From: Kribbella pratensis | GTDB lineage: Bacteria > Actinomycetota > Actinomycetes > Propionibacteriales > Kribbellaceae | Assembly: GCF_004365355.1 (NCBI RefSeq) | Contig: NZ_SODP01000001.1 | Span: 2,879,399 to 2,943,398, forward strand | Direction: 5' to 3' | Length of the DNA stretch: 64,000 bases | Part shown: piece after piece, positions 27,237 through 35,434 of the stretch | How positions within the stretch are numbered: position 1 is the stretch's first letter | Layout: the number at the start of each line of letters is the position of its first letter | The notes under the pieces: generated by a model | What the model was told of the DNA's origin: nothing | The model's database searches: none | The model's input: only the letters and a program-made list of their open reading frames with translations | Program-made: the position numbers and the translations under genes

Positions 27237-27629
27237 TCAGGGCTGCCGGCTTGCGAGGATGCAGAACTCGTTGCCTTCGGGATCGGCGAGCGTGACCCAG
27301 CTTTCGTCGCCCGTCTGCCCCACGTCGGCGGGGCGTGCGCCCAACGCGACCACCCGACGTACCTCGGCTTCTTGATCTGTATCCGTCGGGTTGAGGTCCA
27401 TGTGGAGCCTGTTCTTAACCGTCTTGCCCTCCGGCACCCGCGCGAACGTCAGCGTCGGCGGCACCGGACCGGGACGGCTCCTGCCTTCGGGCACCAGCGG
27501 CGAGCCGATCGTGACCACGCCGTCCTCCCCGTCGTCCTGCACCTCGTAGCCGAGGACCGCGCACCAGAACCGCGCCAGGCCGCTCGGATCCGCACAGTCG
27601 ATCGCCAGCTCGGTGAACTTGCTGGTCAT
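27237..27629 (-). CDS. VOC (glyoxalase/bleomycin-resistance-like) family protein
   Basis: Small vicinal-oxygen-chelate fold protein of 130 residues. FTELAIDCADPSGLARFWCAVLGYEVQ is the opening strand-helix module, HMDLNPTD and VTLADPEGNEFCIL the second module; Glu/His metal ligands appear in the standard positions. Many such proteins are annotated glyoxalase-like without known substrate. A GGAGG site lies 8 nt before ATG 27629. It ends 14 bp upstream of the amidohydrolase start and is probably in one transcript with it. Confidence 0.88.
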   Translation of the reverse strand: MTSKFTELAIDCADPSGLARFWCAVLGYEVQDDGEDGVVTIGSPLVPEGRSRPGPVPPTLTFARVPEGKTVKNRLHMDLNPTDTDQEAEVRRVVALGARPADVGQTGDESWVTLADPEGNEFCILASRQP

Positions 27630-27795
27630 TGCACGACCTCCAGGTCGGGTAGCGGGTCGTCGAAGTCACCAAACTACGGCGAAGGTGTACTACGGGCCGT
27701 GAGAATTTCCGTCTGCCTGTCGGATTCGACGCATCGGGTTCGTTGCAGGGATGAGAGGCGGCCGGCGGGAGGCCGTCCGGACAAGGAGTGCTGAG

Positions 27796-28152
27796 ATGAC
27801 CGAGTACCTCATCTCGTTCGGCATGAACGCGATGGACTTCCCCGAGGAGGTCATGCCCGAGATCAGCAAGGCCGCCCGCGCCGTGATCAAGGAGGCGATG
27901 GAGGCCGGCGTCTACGTCTTCACCGGCGGACTCGACCCCGAGGAGGAGCCCGCCGTGGTCGCCACGGACGGGACGGTCACCGAGGGCATGCTCACCGACG
28001 GCCCATACCCCGAGAGCAAGGAGCTCCTCGGCGGCTTCACCGTGGTCGACGTACCCACCCGGAAGGAAGCCCTGGAATGGGCCGCGAAGATCGCCGCCGC
28101 CTGCCGCTGCGCCCAGGACGTCCGCGTCTTCCAGCCAGGCCCGCACAACTGA
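27796..28152 (+). CDS. YciI-family protein
   Basis: YCII-related protein of 118 residues. MTEYLISFGMNAMDFPEE at the start, then GVYVFTGGLDPEEEPAVVATDGTVTEGMLTDGPYPESKELLGGFTVVDVPTRKEALEWAAKIAAAC, containing the DGPYxESKE-LGGF signature of the DGPF subgroup. AAGGAG 7 nt before ATG 27796 fixes the start; a longer reading from 27751 has no support. It differs clearly from the paralogue at 25157-25534. Function unknown at the family level. Confidence 0.88.
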   Translation: MTEYLISFGMNAMDFPEEVMPEISKAARAVIKEAMEAGVYVFTGGLDPEEEPAVVATDGTVTEGMLTDGPYPESKELLGGFTVVDVPTRKEALEWAAKIAAACRCAQDVRVFQPGPHN

Positions 28153-28263
28153 CCGATCAGCCGCACATAGACGCACCAGGGCGCCACACCCCACAACCGA
28201 GCCCGACGCCGACGATGCCGCACCCTCGTCCCGCGACCTCTATGGTCATTATCAACAGCAGGG

Positions 28264-28291
28264 GAACAGATGTTCGAATGTCGGGTATGGT
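28264..28291 (+). promoter_or_regulatory. LexA (SOS) box and leaderless promoter of the AlkB-like gene
   Basis: GAACAGATGTTC (28264-28275), flanked by GA on the right, fits the actinobacterial LexA consensus CGAAC-N4-GTTCG. TATGGT (28286-28291) is a -10 box 6 nt before ATG 28298, and the SOS box occupies the -35 position. LexA binding here would repress, and DNA damage would induce, the dioxygenase gene. Confidence 0.65.
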
Positions 28292-28297
28292 GGGGGT

Positions 28298-28960
28298 ATG
28301 GGTGCTGATCTCCAGGGCTCGTTGCTGGATGCTTTCGAGGATCCGGCCTTGGGCTCGTTGGACGGGCTGACGCGGACCGAGCTGGGCCGCGGGGCCTGGA
28401 TCGATGTGCTGCCGGGCTGGTTGACCGGCGCCGACCAGGTGTACGGGCGGCTGGCGCGGGATGTGCCGTGGCAGGCGGAGCGGCGGCAGATGTACGACCG
28501 TGTGGTCGACGTACCGCGACTGCTCTGCTTCTACGGCGAGAACGTCGACCTGCCGCTGCCGATCCTGGAAGAGGCCCGGGACGCGCTGAGCGAGCGGTAC
28601 GCCGAGGAACTGGGGGAACCATTCCGCACGGCCGGGCTGTGCTTCTACCGCGACGGCCGCGACAGCGTCGCCTGGCACGGCGACCGAATCGGCCGCGGCG
28701 ATCGCGAGAACACGATGGTCGCAATCCTGTCAGTCGGTGAGGCCCGCGTACTGGCCCTACGCCCGCGCCCAGGCGGCTCGGGCGGATCTGCCGGAGCGAG
28801 CGGGCCGGTGGGCTCGACCGTCCGATATCCCCTCGGGCATGGCGACCTGATCGTGATGGGTGGCACGTGCCAACGCACCTGGGAACACGCAATCCCCAAG
28901 GCCTCCGGCCGCATCGGTCCCCGCATCAGCATCCAATTCCGCCCCCGCGGCGTCCGCTGA
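28298..28960 (+). CDS. alkB: AlkB-like 2-oxoglutarate/Fe(II)-dependent DNA repair dioxygenase
   Basis: Oxidative demethylase that removes alkyl lesions such as 1-methyladenine and 3-methylcytosine, using Fe(II) and 2-oxoglutarate. It is 220 residues, normal for AlkB. The iron site is visible as WHGDR (His and Asp of HxD) and the distal His in GTCQRTWEHAIPK; GPRISIQFRPR at the end supplies the arginines that hold 2-oxoglutarate. A Gly/Ser/Ala-rich insertion lies at about residues 157-170 between strands. It is a single gene with a LexA-type box at its promoter, consistent with a role in DNA damage response. Confidence 0.9.
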   Translation: MGADLQGSLLDAFEDPALGSLDGLTRTELGRGAWIDVLPGWLTGADQVYGRLARDVPWQAERRQMYDRVVDVPRLLCFYGENVDLPLPILEEARDALSERYAEELGEPFRTAGLCFYRDGRDSVAWHGDRIGRGDRENTMVAILSVGEARVLALRPRPGGSGGSAGASGPVGSTVRYPLGHGDLIVMGGTCQRTWEHAIPKASGRIGPRISIQFRPRGVR

Positions 28961-29534
28961 CAACCCACCCAAACCTGCGCGGAGCGACACGGCAGCAAGA
29001 GCAGCACGCGGCGCATGCGGCAGCACGAACCGGCGCCGAGCGGGACGCGGTAGTGCGCGGCAGCCGCACGCAGTATGTCTGACCCGGAGCGTGCGGTCGG
29101 CGTTCGGTGCCCGGCGTTCGTAGGGCGCCGGTCCTCACGCCTCCACGCAGCAGAACGCACGCGACGTACAGCAGCAGGCGGCACACAAGAGCAGCCCGCA
29201 GCAGGTCGGTCCCGGGTACGGTCTGCGCCATCGTCGCCGGCCCTGGTACGGCGCCGCGCTGACGCATCAGCACGCCGACATGCGCGGGAGCACGCAGTAC
29301 CCCGGGTACGGGTACGGCACAGGCACACGCAGTACGCCGGCACACGCAGGCACACGCAGGCACACGCAGGCACACGCAGTACGCCAGCACACGCAGGCAC
29401 ACGCAGTTCGCCGGCACACGCAGGCACACGCAGTTCGCCGGCACACGCAGGCACACGCAGTACGACGGTGCGCGGCGGTGGGCGCGGTGGGCGGGCGCGC
29501 TTGGGCGGCGTGTGAGGGCGCGATGTGGTGGGGG
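28961..29534. other. 574-bp stretch without a convincing gene, with repeats
   Basis: The segment after the AlkB-like stop is rich in CGCAG/CACGCAG words and ends in the tandem array at 29322-29466. Open frames across it are low-complexity Arg/Thr/His or Cys/Val/Pro-Ala repeats on both strands without ribosome sites, so none is called. No terminator with a T-run is visible. Confidence 0.7.
29322..29466. repeat. Composite tandem array, 10-bp unit with 17-bp variants
   Basis: Eleven copies of GGCACACGCA. Five carry a 7-bp tail (GTACGCC, GTTCGCC or GTACGAC), which gives a 17-bp form. Alternation of 10- and 17-bp forms makes a 27-bp higher-order period in the second half. The array is intergenic. 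Confidence 0.9.
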
Positions 29535-29999
29535 TCAGGCTGCGGTTGTGTTGGTGAGGGGGTGGTTGGTGTGGGGTTGGTAGATGCCGTTGGCGGTGGC
29601 TATGTGGAAGCTGAGGAGGCGTAGGTGGGCGGCTTGGCAGATGGCCCGGCCGGCGGTGGACCAGTCGTGGTCTAGGGCGGGTGAACGGGTGGGGCCTGGG
29701 CGGCCTAGGGCGAGGATCAGGGGTGTGTTGGGGGCGGTTTGGATGGCTGTGACGATTGGGGTGAGGGCGGTCGCGCAGAGGGTGTGGGTGTCTGGGGGCG
29801 GGGTCAGGCGGTCGAATTCCGATGGGAGGTCGACGGTGATCGTCGCGCGGTAGTGGTCGTCGGGGTCGCAGAGGATGACGGCGAAGGTGCCTCGTTGGCG
29901 GTCGCCGAGGGTGAGCATCAGGTCTACGACGTCGGCGGCGACTCGTGGGTCGGTGAGGGGCTGGTCGGTCCAGGTGGGTGTCAGGTCGAGGAAGCTCAT
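29535..29999 (-). CDS. Hypothetical protein, 154 residues
   Basis: Unrecognised soluble protein. From ATG 29999 it reads MSFLDLTPTWTDQPLTDPRVAADVVDLMLTLGDRQRGTFAVILCDPDDHY..., alternating strands and helices: RATITVDLPSEF, PIVTAIQTAPNTPLILALGRPG, WSTAGRAICQAAHLRLLSFHIATANGIY. The pattern resembles a small alpha/beta fold in which NGIYQPHTNHP forms the C-terminus. A TTG further upstream (30050) would add 17 residues but has no support. It is divergent from the MFS gene. I cannot assign a family or function. Confidence 0.65.
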   Translation of the reverse strand: MSFLDLTPTWTDQPLTDPRVAADVVDLMLTLGDRQRGTFAVILCDPDDHYRATITVDLPSEFDRLTPPPDTHTLCATALTPIVTAIQTAPNTPLILALGRPGPTRSPALDHDWSTAGRAICQAAHLRLLSFHIATANGIYQPHTNHPLTNTTAA

Positions 30000-30118
30000 A
30001 CCTAGAAAGTGCCGCGACTCCACCCCCGGATCAGGGTTGTCCACAGACAAAAGTGGCCCAACGTTCCGTGGCTGGAGTGGACCTGCCTGCTGGGCCGCTG
30101 AGTCCCTAGGCTCAAGTC

Positions 30119-31375
30119 ATGAGCAGCAGACTTGGGCAGATGCTTCCCCCGGCCGGAGCGCCGCGGGACCTGGCGATGGCGCAGTTGGCCAACTCGGTCG
30201 GCGACGGCGCGTTCGTCGTAACCTCGGCGTTGTTCTTCACCCGGGTGGTCGGCCTGTCGACCGCGGAGGTCGGGCTCGGGCTGACCATCGCGTGGCTCGT
30301 GGGTTTCCTGACCGGCGTCCCGCTGGGCAACCTCGCCGATCGGCGTGGAGCGCGCGGCACCGCAGTACTCCTGGCGCTCATGACCGCCGCCGGCGTCGGA
30401 GCATTCCTGTTCGTGCGCAGCTTCGCGGGCTTCCTGATCGCGGCCATCGTCTACGCCTGCAGCCAAACCGGACTCACCGCAGCCCGCCAAGCGCTCCTCG
30501 CGGGCCTGGTGCAGCCGGCTGAACGCACCCGCATCCGCGCCTTCCTACAGTCCACGGTCAACGCCGGTCTCGCCGTCGGTGCGCTCCTCGGCGGCATCGC
30601 GCTCCGCTTCGACACTGAGGCGGCGTACCTGACGGTCTTCGCGATCGACGCGCTCAGCTTCCTGATCGCGGCCGCTCTCATCCGCCGGGTGCCGTCGATC
30701 GCGACCACGATCCGGGTCACAGGCGAACCCCGCCTCGCCGTCCTGCACGACCGTCCGTACGCCGTCCTCGCGCTGCTCAACGCGATCATGCTGCTCTTCA
30801 TGCCGCTGATCAGCCTCGTCGGCCCGCTGTGGATCGTGACCCGGACGAGCGCGCCGAGCTGGGTCGTCGCCTCGCTGATGATCGTGAACACCCTCGGCGT
30901 CACGTTCTTCCAGGTCCACATCGCCAAGCGCGTCAAGGACCTCCGCACCGCCGCCCGCTCCGTGCGGTACGCCGGACTCGCCATGCTGGCCGCCTGCGGC
31001 GTGTTCGCGACGACTGCCGCCCACCTGACCCCCGCAGTCACCGCGGGAATCCTGGTGATCGCCGCCGCGCTGCTGACCGTCGGCGAGATGAAGCTCGCGT
31101 CCGGCGCCTGGGAAATCAGCTTCGGACTCGCCCCTGCGGACAAGCAGGGCCAGTACCAGGGCTTCTTCGGCACCGGCCCCGCGATCGCCAGGATGCTCGG
31201 CCCCGCGCTGCTCACCACGGTGATCCTCGGCTGGGGTCCGATCGGCTGGATCGTCATCGGTGCCCTGTTCCTGGGGACCAGTTGCGCAACTGGTCCCGCC
31301 GTACGATGGGCTGCGCGGACGAGGGCCGTCAACGAGGACGCCACGCCGTCGCTGGTAGAGGAGAACGTCGCCTGA
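30119..31375 (+). CDS. MFS transporter
   Basis: Integral membrane transporter of 418 residues with about twelve hydrophobic segments. The loop between segments 2 and 3 reads GNLADRRGARG, the MFS motif (GxxxDRxGRR). The first half also contains QTGLTAARQALLAGLVQPAERTRIRAFLQSTVNAGLAVGALLGG, typical of drug-efflux-like members. TAGGCT (30107-30112) 6 nt before ATG 30119 suggests a leaderless message. The stop overlaps the next ATG as TGATG, linking it to the flavin-binding protein. The substrate is unknown. Confidence 0.88.
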   Translation: MSSRLGQMLPPAGAPRDLAMAQLANSVGDGAFVVTSALFFTRVVGLSTAEVGLGLTIAWLVGFLTGVPLGNLADRRGARGTAVLLALMTAAGVGAFLFVRSFAGFLIAAIVYACSQTGLTAARQALLAGLVQPAERTRIRAFLQSTVNAGLAVGALLGGIALRFDTEAAYLTVFAIDALSFLIAAALIRRVPSIATTIRVTGEPRLAVLHDRPYAVLALLNAIMLLFMPLISLVGPLWIVTRTSAPSWVVASLMIVNTLGVTFFQVHIAKRVKDLRTAARSVRYAGLAMLAACGVFATTAAHLTPAVTAGILVIAAALLTVGEMKLASGAWEISFGLAPADKQGQYQGFFGTGPAIARMLGPALLTTVILGWGPIGWIVIGALFLGTSCATGPAVRWAARTRAVNEDATPSLVEENVA

Positions 31376-32013
31376 TGGAGATTCCCGGACTGGTCGAGAT
31401 CACGTCGTACGACGAGCTGCGCGAGCTCGTTCCGCCGCCACTGGCAGCAGCCGCGGGCAAGGAGCGCAAAGAGCTCCACGACCTGGATCTGCAGTGGCTC
31501 GATGCCTCCCCGTTCTGCCTGATCGCCACCTCCGACGCGGACGGCAACTGCGACGTCTCCCCCAAGGGCGACCCGGCCGGGTTCACCAAGGTCCTCGACC
31601 GTTCGACGATCGCGATCCCGGACCGGGCCGGCAACCGCCGCGTCGACGGCTTCACGAACATCCTCAGCAACCCGCACGTCGGTCTGATCTACTTCGTTCC
31701 CGGCCGCACCGACACGCTGCGGATCAACGGCCGCGCCCGCATCGTCAGGGAAGCGCCGTTCTTCGACGACATGATCGTCAAGGGCAACCGCCCCCAGCTG
31801 GCGCTGCTGATCGAGATCGAGCAGATCTTCCACCACTGCTCGAAGTCGTTCATGCGCTCGAAGCTCTGGAAGCCCGAGACCTGGAACCCGGACGCCGTCC
31901 CGCGTCGGGCCGTCATCTCCCAGACGCTGGAGCGTCCCGACGAAGACCTGACGACGCTCGATGAGTACTACGGGCCGCAGTACGAGGAGAAGATCTACAA
32001 GGTCAAGTACTGA
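31375..32013 (+). CDS. Pyridoxamine 5'-phosphate oxidase-family FMN-binding protein (MSMEG_1061-like)
   Basis: Split-barrel flavin-binding protein of 212 residues. FCLIATSDADGNCDVSPKGDPAGFTKVLDRSTIAIPDRAGNRRVDGFTNILSNPHVGLIYFVPGRTDTLRINGRARIV is the family core, in which RxDGFxNIxxNPxVGLIF is characteristic of the MSMEG_1061 subgroup of putative FMN-dependent oxidoreductases. GAGGAG precedes the ATG, which overlaps the MFS stop (TGATG). The C-terminal tail (YYGPQYEEKIYKVKY) is also conserved in my memory of the group. The substrate is unknown; coupling to an exporter may suggest detoxification. Confidence 0.88.
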   Translation: MEIPGLVEITSYDELRELVPPPLAAAAGKERKELHDLDLQWLDASPFCLIATSDADGNCDVSPKGDPAGFTKVLDRSTIAIPDRAGNRRVDGFTNILSNPHVGLIYFVPGRTDTLRINGRARIVREAPFFDDMIVKGNRPQLALLIEIEQIFHHCSKSFMRSKLWKPETWNPDAVPRRAVISQTLERPDEDLTTLDEYYGPQYEEKIYKVKY

Positions 32014-32091
32014 ACTACCGCAGCAGGAGCAGGCCGAAGTACTCCGTGGCGCCGATGACACCTGGCCTGCGGCACTCTACGGTTTCGTACT

Positions 32092-33234
32092 GTGAGCACG
32101 ACTGAGCCGATCACCTCGCCCGGCGTCGGGTACTGGGCGCGGCGGATCGTCCTGCCCGTGATCGTCTCGATCATCGCGGTCGGCGGCTCGATCGGCGCGG
32201 CGGTCCACGGCGAGCCGGACAGCCGCCGGCCGGACTGGTTCATGGTGCTGCTGATCCTGATCGGATCGCTGTCGCTGTACTGGCTCCGCACCCACCCGAG
32301 ACCGGTGCTGTGGGCAACAGTCGGGTCGACGCTCGTCTACATGCTGATGGGGTACGCCTACGGCCCGATGATCTTCGCGTTCATCATCGCCGTGTTCACC
32401 ACGATCCGGCTCGGCTACCGCGTCTCCGGCTGGTCCGCGCTGGCCGCGCTCTACCTCGGCCATGTCGGCGGACGGTTGATCCTCGGGCTCAGCGAACTCG
32501 GCCTGTACCAGACTCTCCTCGTCGGCACCTGCTTCGTCGTCCTCGGCTTCCTTGCCGAGCTGTTCCGCGCACACCGCGACCGCGTCAACGCGGCAGCTCG
32601 CACCCGCAAGGAGGAGGAACTGCGCCGCGCCGGCGAGGAGCGGCTGCGGATCGCGCAGGAGTTGCACGACGTCGTGGCGCACCACATCTCGCTCATCAAC
32701 GTGCAGGCATCGACCGCGCTCCACCTGGTCGACCGGCAGCCCGAGCGGGCCGAGCCGGCGCTCGCCGCGATCAAGGACGCCAGCAAGGATGCCCTGGTGG
32801 AGCTCCGCTCGATCGTCGGCATCCTGCGGCAGTCCGACGAATCCGCGCCGCGCCAACCGGTCGCCGGTCTCAACCATCTCGACCACCTGATCACTCGTAC
32901 GTCGCGAGCCGGCCTCGAGGTGCATCGCATCGTCCACGGCGAGCCGCGTCCACTACCGACCGGGCTCGATCGCGCGGCGTTCCGCATCATCCAGGAGTCG
33001 CTGACGAACGTCGTACGCCACGCGAAGGCCACGTCCGCAACGGTCCGGATCCAGTACGGCGAACAGGCGCTCATGCTGCAGATCGACGACGACGGCCAGT
33101 CGCTCACCGCCCCGCCGAAGGAAGGCAACGGCATCGGCGGCATGCGCGAACGGGCGACCGCGCTCGGCGGCACCCTCTCCACCAGCCGCACGCCGTCCGG
33201 CGGCCTGCGCATCACGGCGACCCTCCCGCTGTAG
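32092..33234 (+). CDS. Sensor histidine kinase, HisKA_3 type, no adjacent regulator
   Basis: NarX/DesK-type membrane kinase of 380 residues. The first 155 residues hold about five transmembrane segments, followed by a coiled linker (RDRVNAAARTRKEEELRRAGEERLR). The phosphoacceptor is in IAQELHDVVAHHISLINVQAS, and the ATP-binding domain shows FRIIQESLTNVVRHAKA (N-box), IDDDGQSL and GNGIGGMRERATALGG (G-boxes). GTG 32092 follows TACGGT (32078-32083) by 8 nt, so the message is probably leaderless. The next gene is on the opposite strand, so its response regulator must be elsewhere; the solo regulator at 37250 is one candidate. Confidence 0.9.
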   Translation: MSTTEPITSPGVGYWARRIVLPVIVSIIAVGGSIGAAVHGEPDSRRPDWFMVLLILIGSLSLYWLRTHPRPVLWATVGSTLVYMLMGYAYGPMIFAFIIAVFTTIRLGYRVSGWSALAALYLGHVGGRLILGLSELGLYQTLLVGTCFVVLGFLAELFRAHRDRVNAAARTRKEEELRRAGEERLRIAQELHDVVAHHISLINVQASTALHLVDRQPERAEPALAAIKDASKDALVELRSIVGILRQSDESAPRQPVAGLNHLDHLITRTSRAGLEVHRIVHGEPRPLPTGLDRAAFRIIQESLTNVVRHAKATSATVRIQYGEQALMLQIDDDGQSLTAPPKEGNGIGGMRERATALGGTLSTSRTPSGGLRITATLPL

Positions 33235-33346
33235 GTCGGGCGGCCGCAAGCCGCCACGGCGTACAACCAGCCGCAGGCGCTTGCCGTGAGCAACGGTCCC
33301 CCGAAGCGCTGGGCCGGCGAAGTGCTTGGACGTGGTTCGGCTGGTG

Positions 33347-34558
33347 TTACGGGAGGCGGACGTGGGACGGGTTGAGGTCGGCCACGCTGGAGACGCCGAG
33401 TAGTGCCATCGTGCGGCGTACCTCCTTGGTGAGGATCTCCGCGGCGCGGGCGACGCCGCGCTGGCCGCCGGCCATCAGGCCGTACAGGTACGCGCGACCG
33501 ACCAGGCAGGCGTCGGCGCCGAGGGCGATCGCCGCGACGATGTCCGCGCCGGACATGATGCCGGTGTCCAGGTAGATCTCGGCGTCGGTGCCGATTGCCT
33601 TGCGTACGTCGGGGAGGATGCGCAGCGGTGTCGGCGCCCGGTCGAGCTGACGTCCGCCGTGGTTGGACAGCACAACCGCGTCCGCGCCGGCGTCGACCAC
33701 ACGGCGTGCATCCGCGACGGTCTGGATGCCCTTCACGATCAGCGGGCCGTCCCAGATCGAGCGGAGCCAGTTGAGGTCGTCGATCGTCATGGTCGGGTCG
33801 AAGAGCTTGTCGAGCAGCTCCGCCACCGTGCCGTCCCAGGTGGACAGCGAGGCGAACGTCAGCGGTCGCGTAGTGAGCAGGTTGGCCCACCACGCCGGAT
33901 GCAGCGAGGCGTCCAGAACCGTCTTCGCGGTGAGCGACGGCGGGATCGTGAAGCCGTTGCGTACGTCGCGGAGGCGAGCGCCGGCGACCGGTACGTCGAC
34001 GGTCAGCATCAACGCCTCGTAGCCGGCCGCGGCCGAGCGCTTCACCAGATCCTCGCCGGCCTCGCGGTCCTTCCAGACGTACAACTGGAACCACTTGCGC
34101 GCGTCCGGTGCGGCGGCCGCGACGTCCTCGATCGACGTGGTGCCCATGGTCGACAGCGCGTACGGGATGCCAATCTGCTCGGCGACCTTCACGACCGCGC
34201 TCTCGCCCTCGTGGTTCATCATCCGGGTGAACCCGGTCGGCGCGAACGCGAAGGGCAGCTCGGAGCGGCCGCCGAGGATCGACGTACCGAGGTCGATCTC
34301 GGACACGTCGCGCAGGATCGACGGCTGCAGCTCCATCTCCGCGAACAGCCGGCGGGCACGGCGCAGGCTGATCTCGGCCTCGGCCGCGCCGTCGGTGTAG
34401 TCGAAGACCGACCTCGGCGTACGGCGTTTCGCGATCGCGCGCAGGTCCGCGATCGTCAGGGCCTTCTCCAGCCGCCGCTCGGTGGCGTTCACCGTGATCG
34501 GCTTCGGCCGCAGCAACGGCTTCAGCTCGGACCATTTGGGCATCTGGCGATCGGTCAT
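33347..34558 (-). CDS. lldD: FMN-dependent alpha-hydroxy-acid dehydrogenase/oxidase (LldD-like)
   Basis: Flavoenzyme of 403 residues oxidising L-lactate, mandelate or similar 2-hydroxyacids. RSVFDYTDGAAEAE, LPFAFAPTGFTRMMNHEGE, WFQLYVWKDRE, TVDVPVAGARLRD, PLIVKGIQTVADARRVVDAGADAVVLSNHGGRQLDRAP (catalytic His and substrate Arg) and LDTGIMSGADIVAAIALGADACLVGRAYLYG are all present. The start is ATG 34558 with GGGAG about 7 nt upstream. It is divergent from a FadR/LldR-like regulator and two operators lie between them, as in lactate-utilisation loci. Lactate is the most probable substrate, but mandelate is not excluded. Confidence 0.88.
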   Translation of the reverse strand: MTDRQMPKWSELKPLLRPKPITVNATERRLEKALTIADLRAIAKRRTPRSVFDYTDGAAEAEISLRRARRLFAEMELQPSILRDVSEIDLGTSILGGRSELPFAFAPTGFTRMMNHEGESAVVKVAEQIGIPYALSTMGTTSIEDVAAAAPDARKWFQLYVWKDREAGEDLVKRSAAAGYEALMLTVDVPVAGARLRDVRNGFTIPPSLTAKTVLDASLHPAWWANLLTTRPLTFASLSTWDGTVAELLDKLFDPTMTIDDLNWLRSIWDGPLIVKGIQTVADARRVVDAGADAVVLSNHGGRQLDRAPTPLRILPDVRKAIGTDAEIYLDTGIMSGADIVAAIALGADACLVGRAYLYGLMAGGQRGVARAAEILTKEVRRTMALLGVSSVADLNPSHVRLP

Positions 34559-34577
34559 CACAACTCCCGGCTCAATC

Positions 34578-34592
34578 TGTGGTCGGACCACA
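34578..34592. promoter_or_regulatory. FadR/LldR-type operator 1
   Basis: TGTGGTCGGACCACA is a 15-bp palindrome with the TGGTC-N-GACCA core recognised by FadR-subfamily GntR regulators. It lies 20 bp upstream of the lldD-like start. Confidence 0.75.
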
Positions 34593-34600
34593 CCCTACCC

Positions 34601-34625
34601 TGTGGTCCGACCACACCGATACAGT
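34601..34625 (+). promoter_or_regulatory. FadR/LldR-type operator 2 and regulator promoter
   Basis: TGTGGTCCGACCACA (34601-34615) is a second copy of the operator, 23 bp centre to centre from the first, so the two would lie on roughly the same face of the helix. TACAGT (34620-34625) is a -10 box 6 nt before the GTG at 34632, giving a leaderless message. The pair predicts self-repression and repression of the divergent dehydrogenase. Confidence 0.7.
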
Positions 34626-34631
34626 GTCCAC

Positions 34632-35375
34632 GTGAAGAACTACGAGCTGGTCCTGCACCGGGTGGAGGCCGATCTGGCCGCGGGGCGGCTGCGGATCGGC
34701 GGGCGGTTGCCCGGGGAACGAACGCTGGCCGAGCAGCTCGGGATCAGCCGGCCGTCGGTGCGCGAGGCGGTCCGGGTGCTCGAGGCGATGGGGGTGGTGC
34801 GGACGGCGACCGGGTCCGGGCCGGAGGCGGGTGCGGTGATCGTGGCGGAGCCGGTGTCGCCGCTGACCGCGGTCCTTCGGTTGCATCTGGCAACGAATCA
34901 CCTGCCGATGGGGGACGTCGTGCAGACGCGTCTGCTGCTCGAGTCGTGGTCGGCGCGGGAGGCTGCCGAGCGTGAGTTGGGGGCGGATGAGCTGAAGGTG
35001 GCGGAGGGGCTGCTGGATCGGATGGACGACACGGGGTTGTCGCCGGAGGAGTTCCATCTGCTCGATGCGGAGTTCCATGTCGCCCTGTCAGGGTTGGCCG
35101 GGAACGTGTTGATCGCGGCGGTGATGACTTCGTTGCGGTCGGCGATCCACGGATACGTGCTGGCCGCCGTACCCAATCTGCCGGACTGGGAAGCGGTGGC
35201 GGTCGGGTTGCGGAACGAGCATCGCGGGATCCTGGCCGCGGTGCGGGGTGGAGAGCCGGAGCGCGCGGCCTCGTTGGTGACCGCACACATCCGGGGGTTC
35301 TACCAGGCGGCGCAGCTAGCGCCGTTCGCCGACGGGGAGCGCGGGACGCCGGAGGCCGACGCTCAGGTGGAGTGA
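34632..35375 (+). CDS. GntR-family regulator, FadR subfamily (LldR-like)
   Basis: Metabolite-responsive repressor of 247 residues. The N-terminal winged helix is RLPGERTLAEQLGISRPSVREAVRVLEAMGVVRT (residues about 20-55), and the C-terminal FCD domain has LLLESWSAREAAERE, FHLLDAEFHVALSGLAGN and EHRGILAAVRGGEPERAASLVTAHI, whose Asp and three His form the metal/ligand site of FadR-like sensors. GTG 34632 is chosen because the homologous domain starts here and a -10 box lies 6 nt upstream. It is divergent from the lldD-like gene and is probably induced by the hydroxyacid. Confidence 0.9.
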   Translation: MKNYELVLHRVEADLAAGRLRIGGRLPGERTLAEQLGISRPSVREAVRVLEAMGVVRTATGSGPEAGAVIVAEPVSPLTAVLRLHLATNHLPMGDVVQTRLLLESWSAREAAERELGADELKVAEGLLDRMDDTGLSPEEFHLLDAEFHVALSGLAGNVLIAAVMTSLRSAIHGYVLAAVPNLPDWEAVAVGLRNEHRGILAAVRGGEPERAASLVTAHIRGFYQAAQLAPFADGERGTPEADAQVE

Positions 35376-35434
35376 GGCGCGGGTTCTACTTTGGTTGGTG
35401 GTGGGGAGGGGCGGGGCCGCTTAGTCTCGGCGGC

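Noticed and set aside
29075..29515. Repeat-encoded open frames with AHAGTRS or VPACAGE periodicity
   Set aside because: Both strands are open because of the tandem repeat; low complexity, no start signal, no family.
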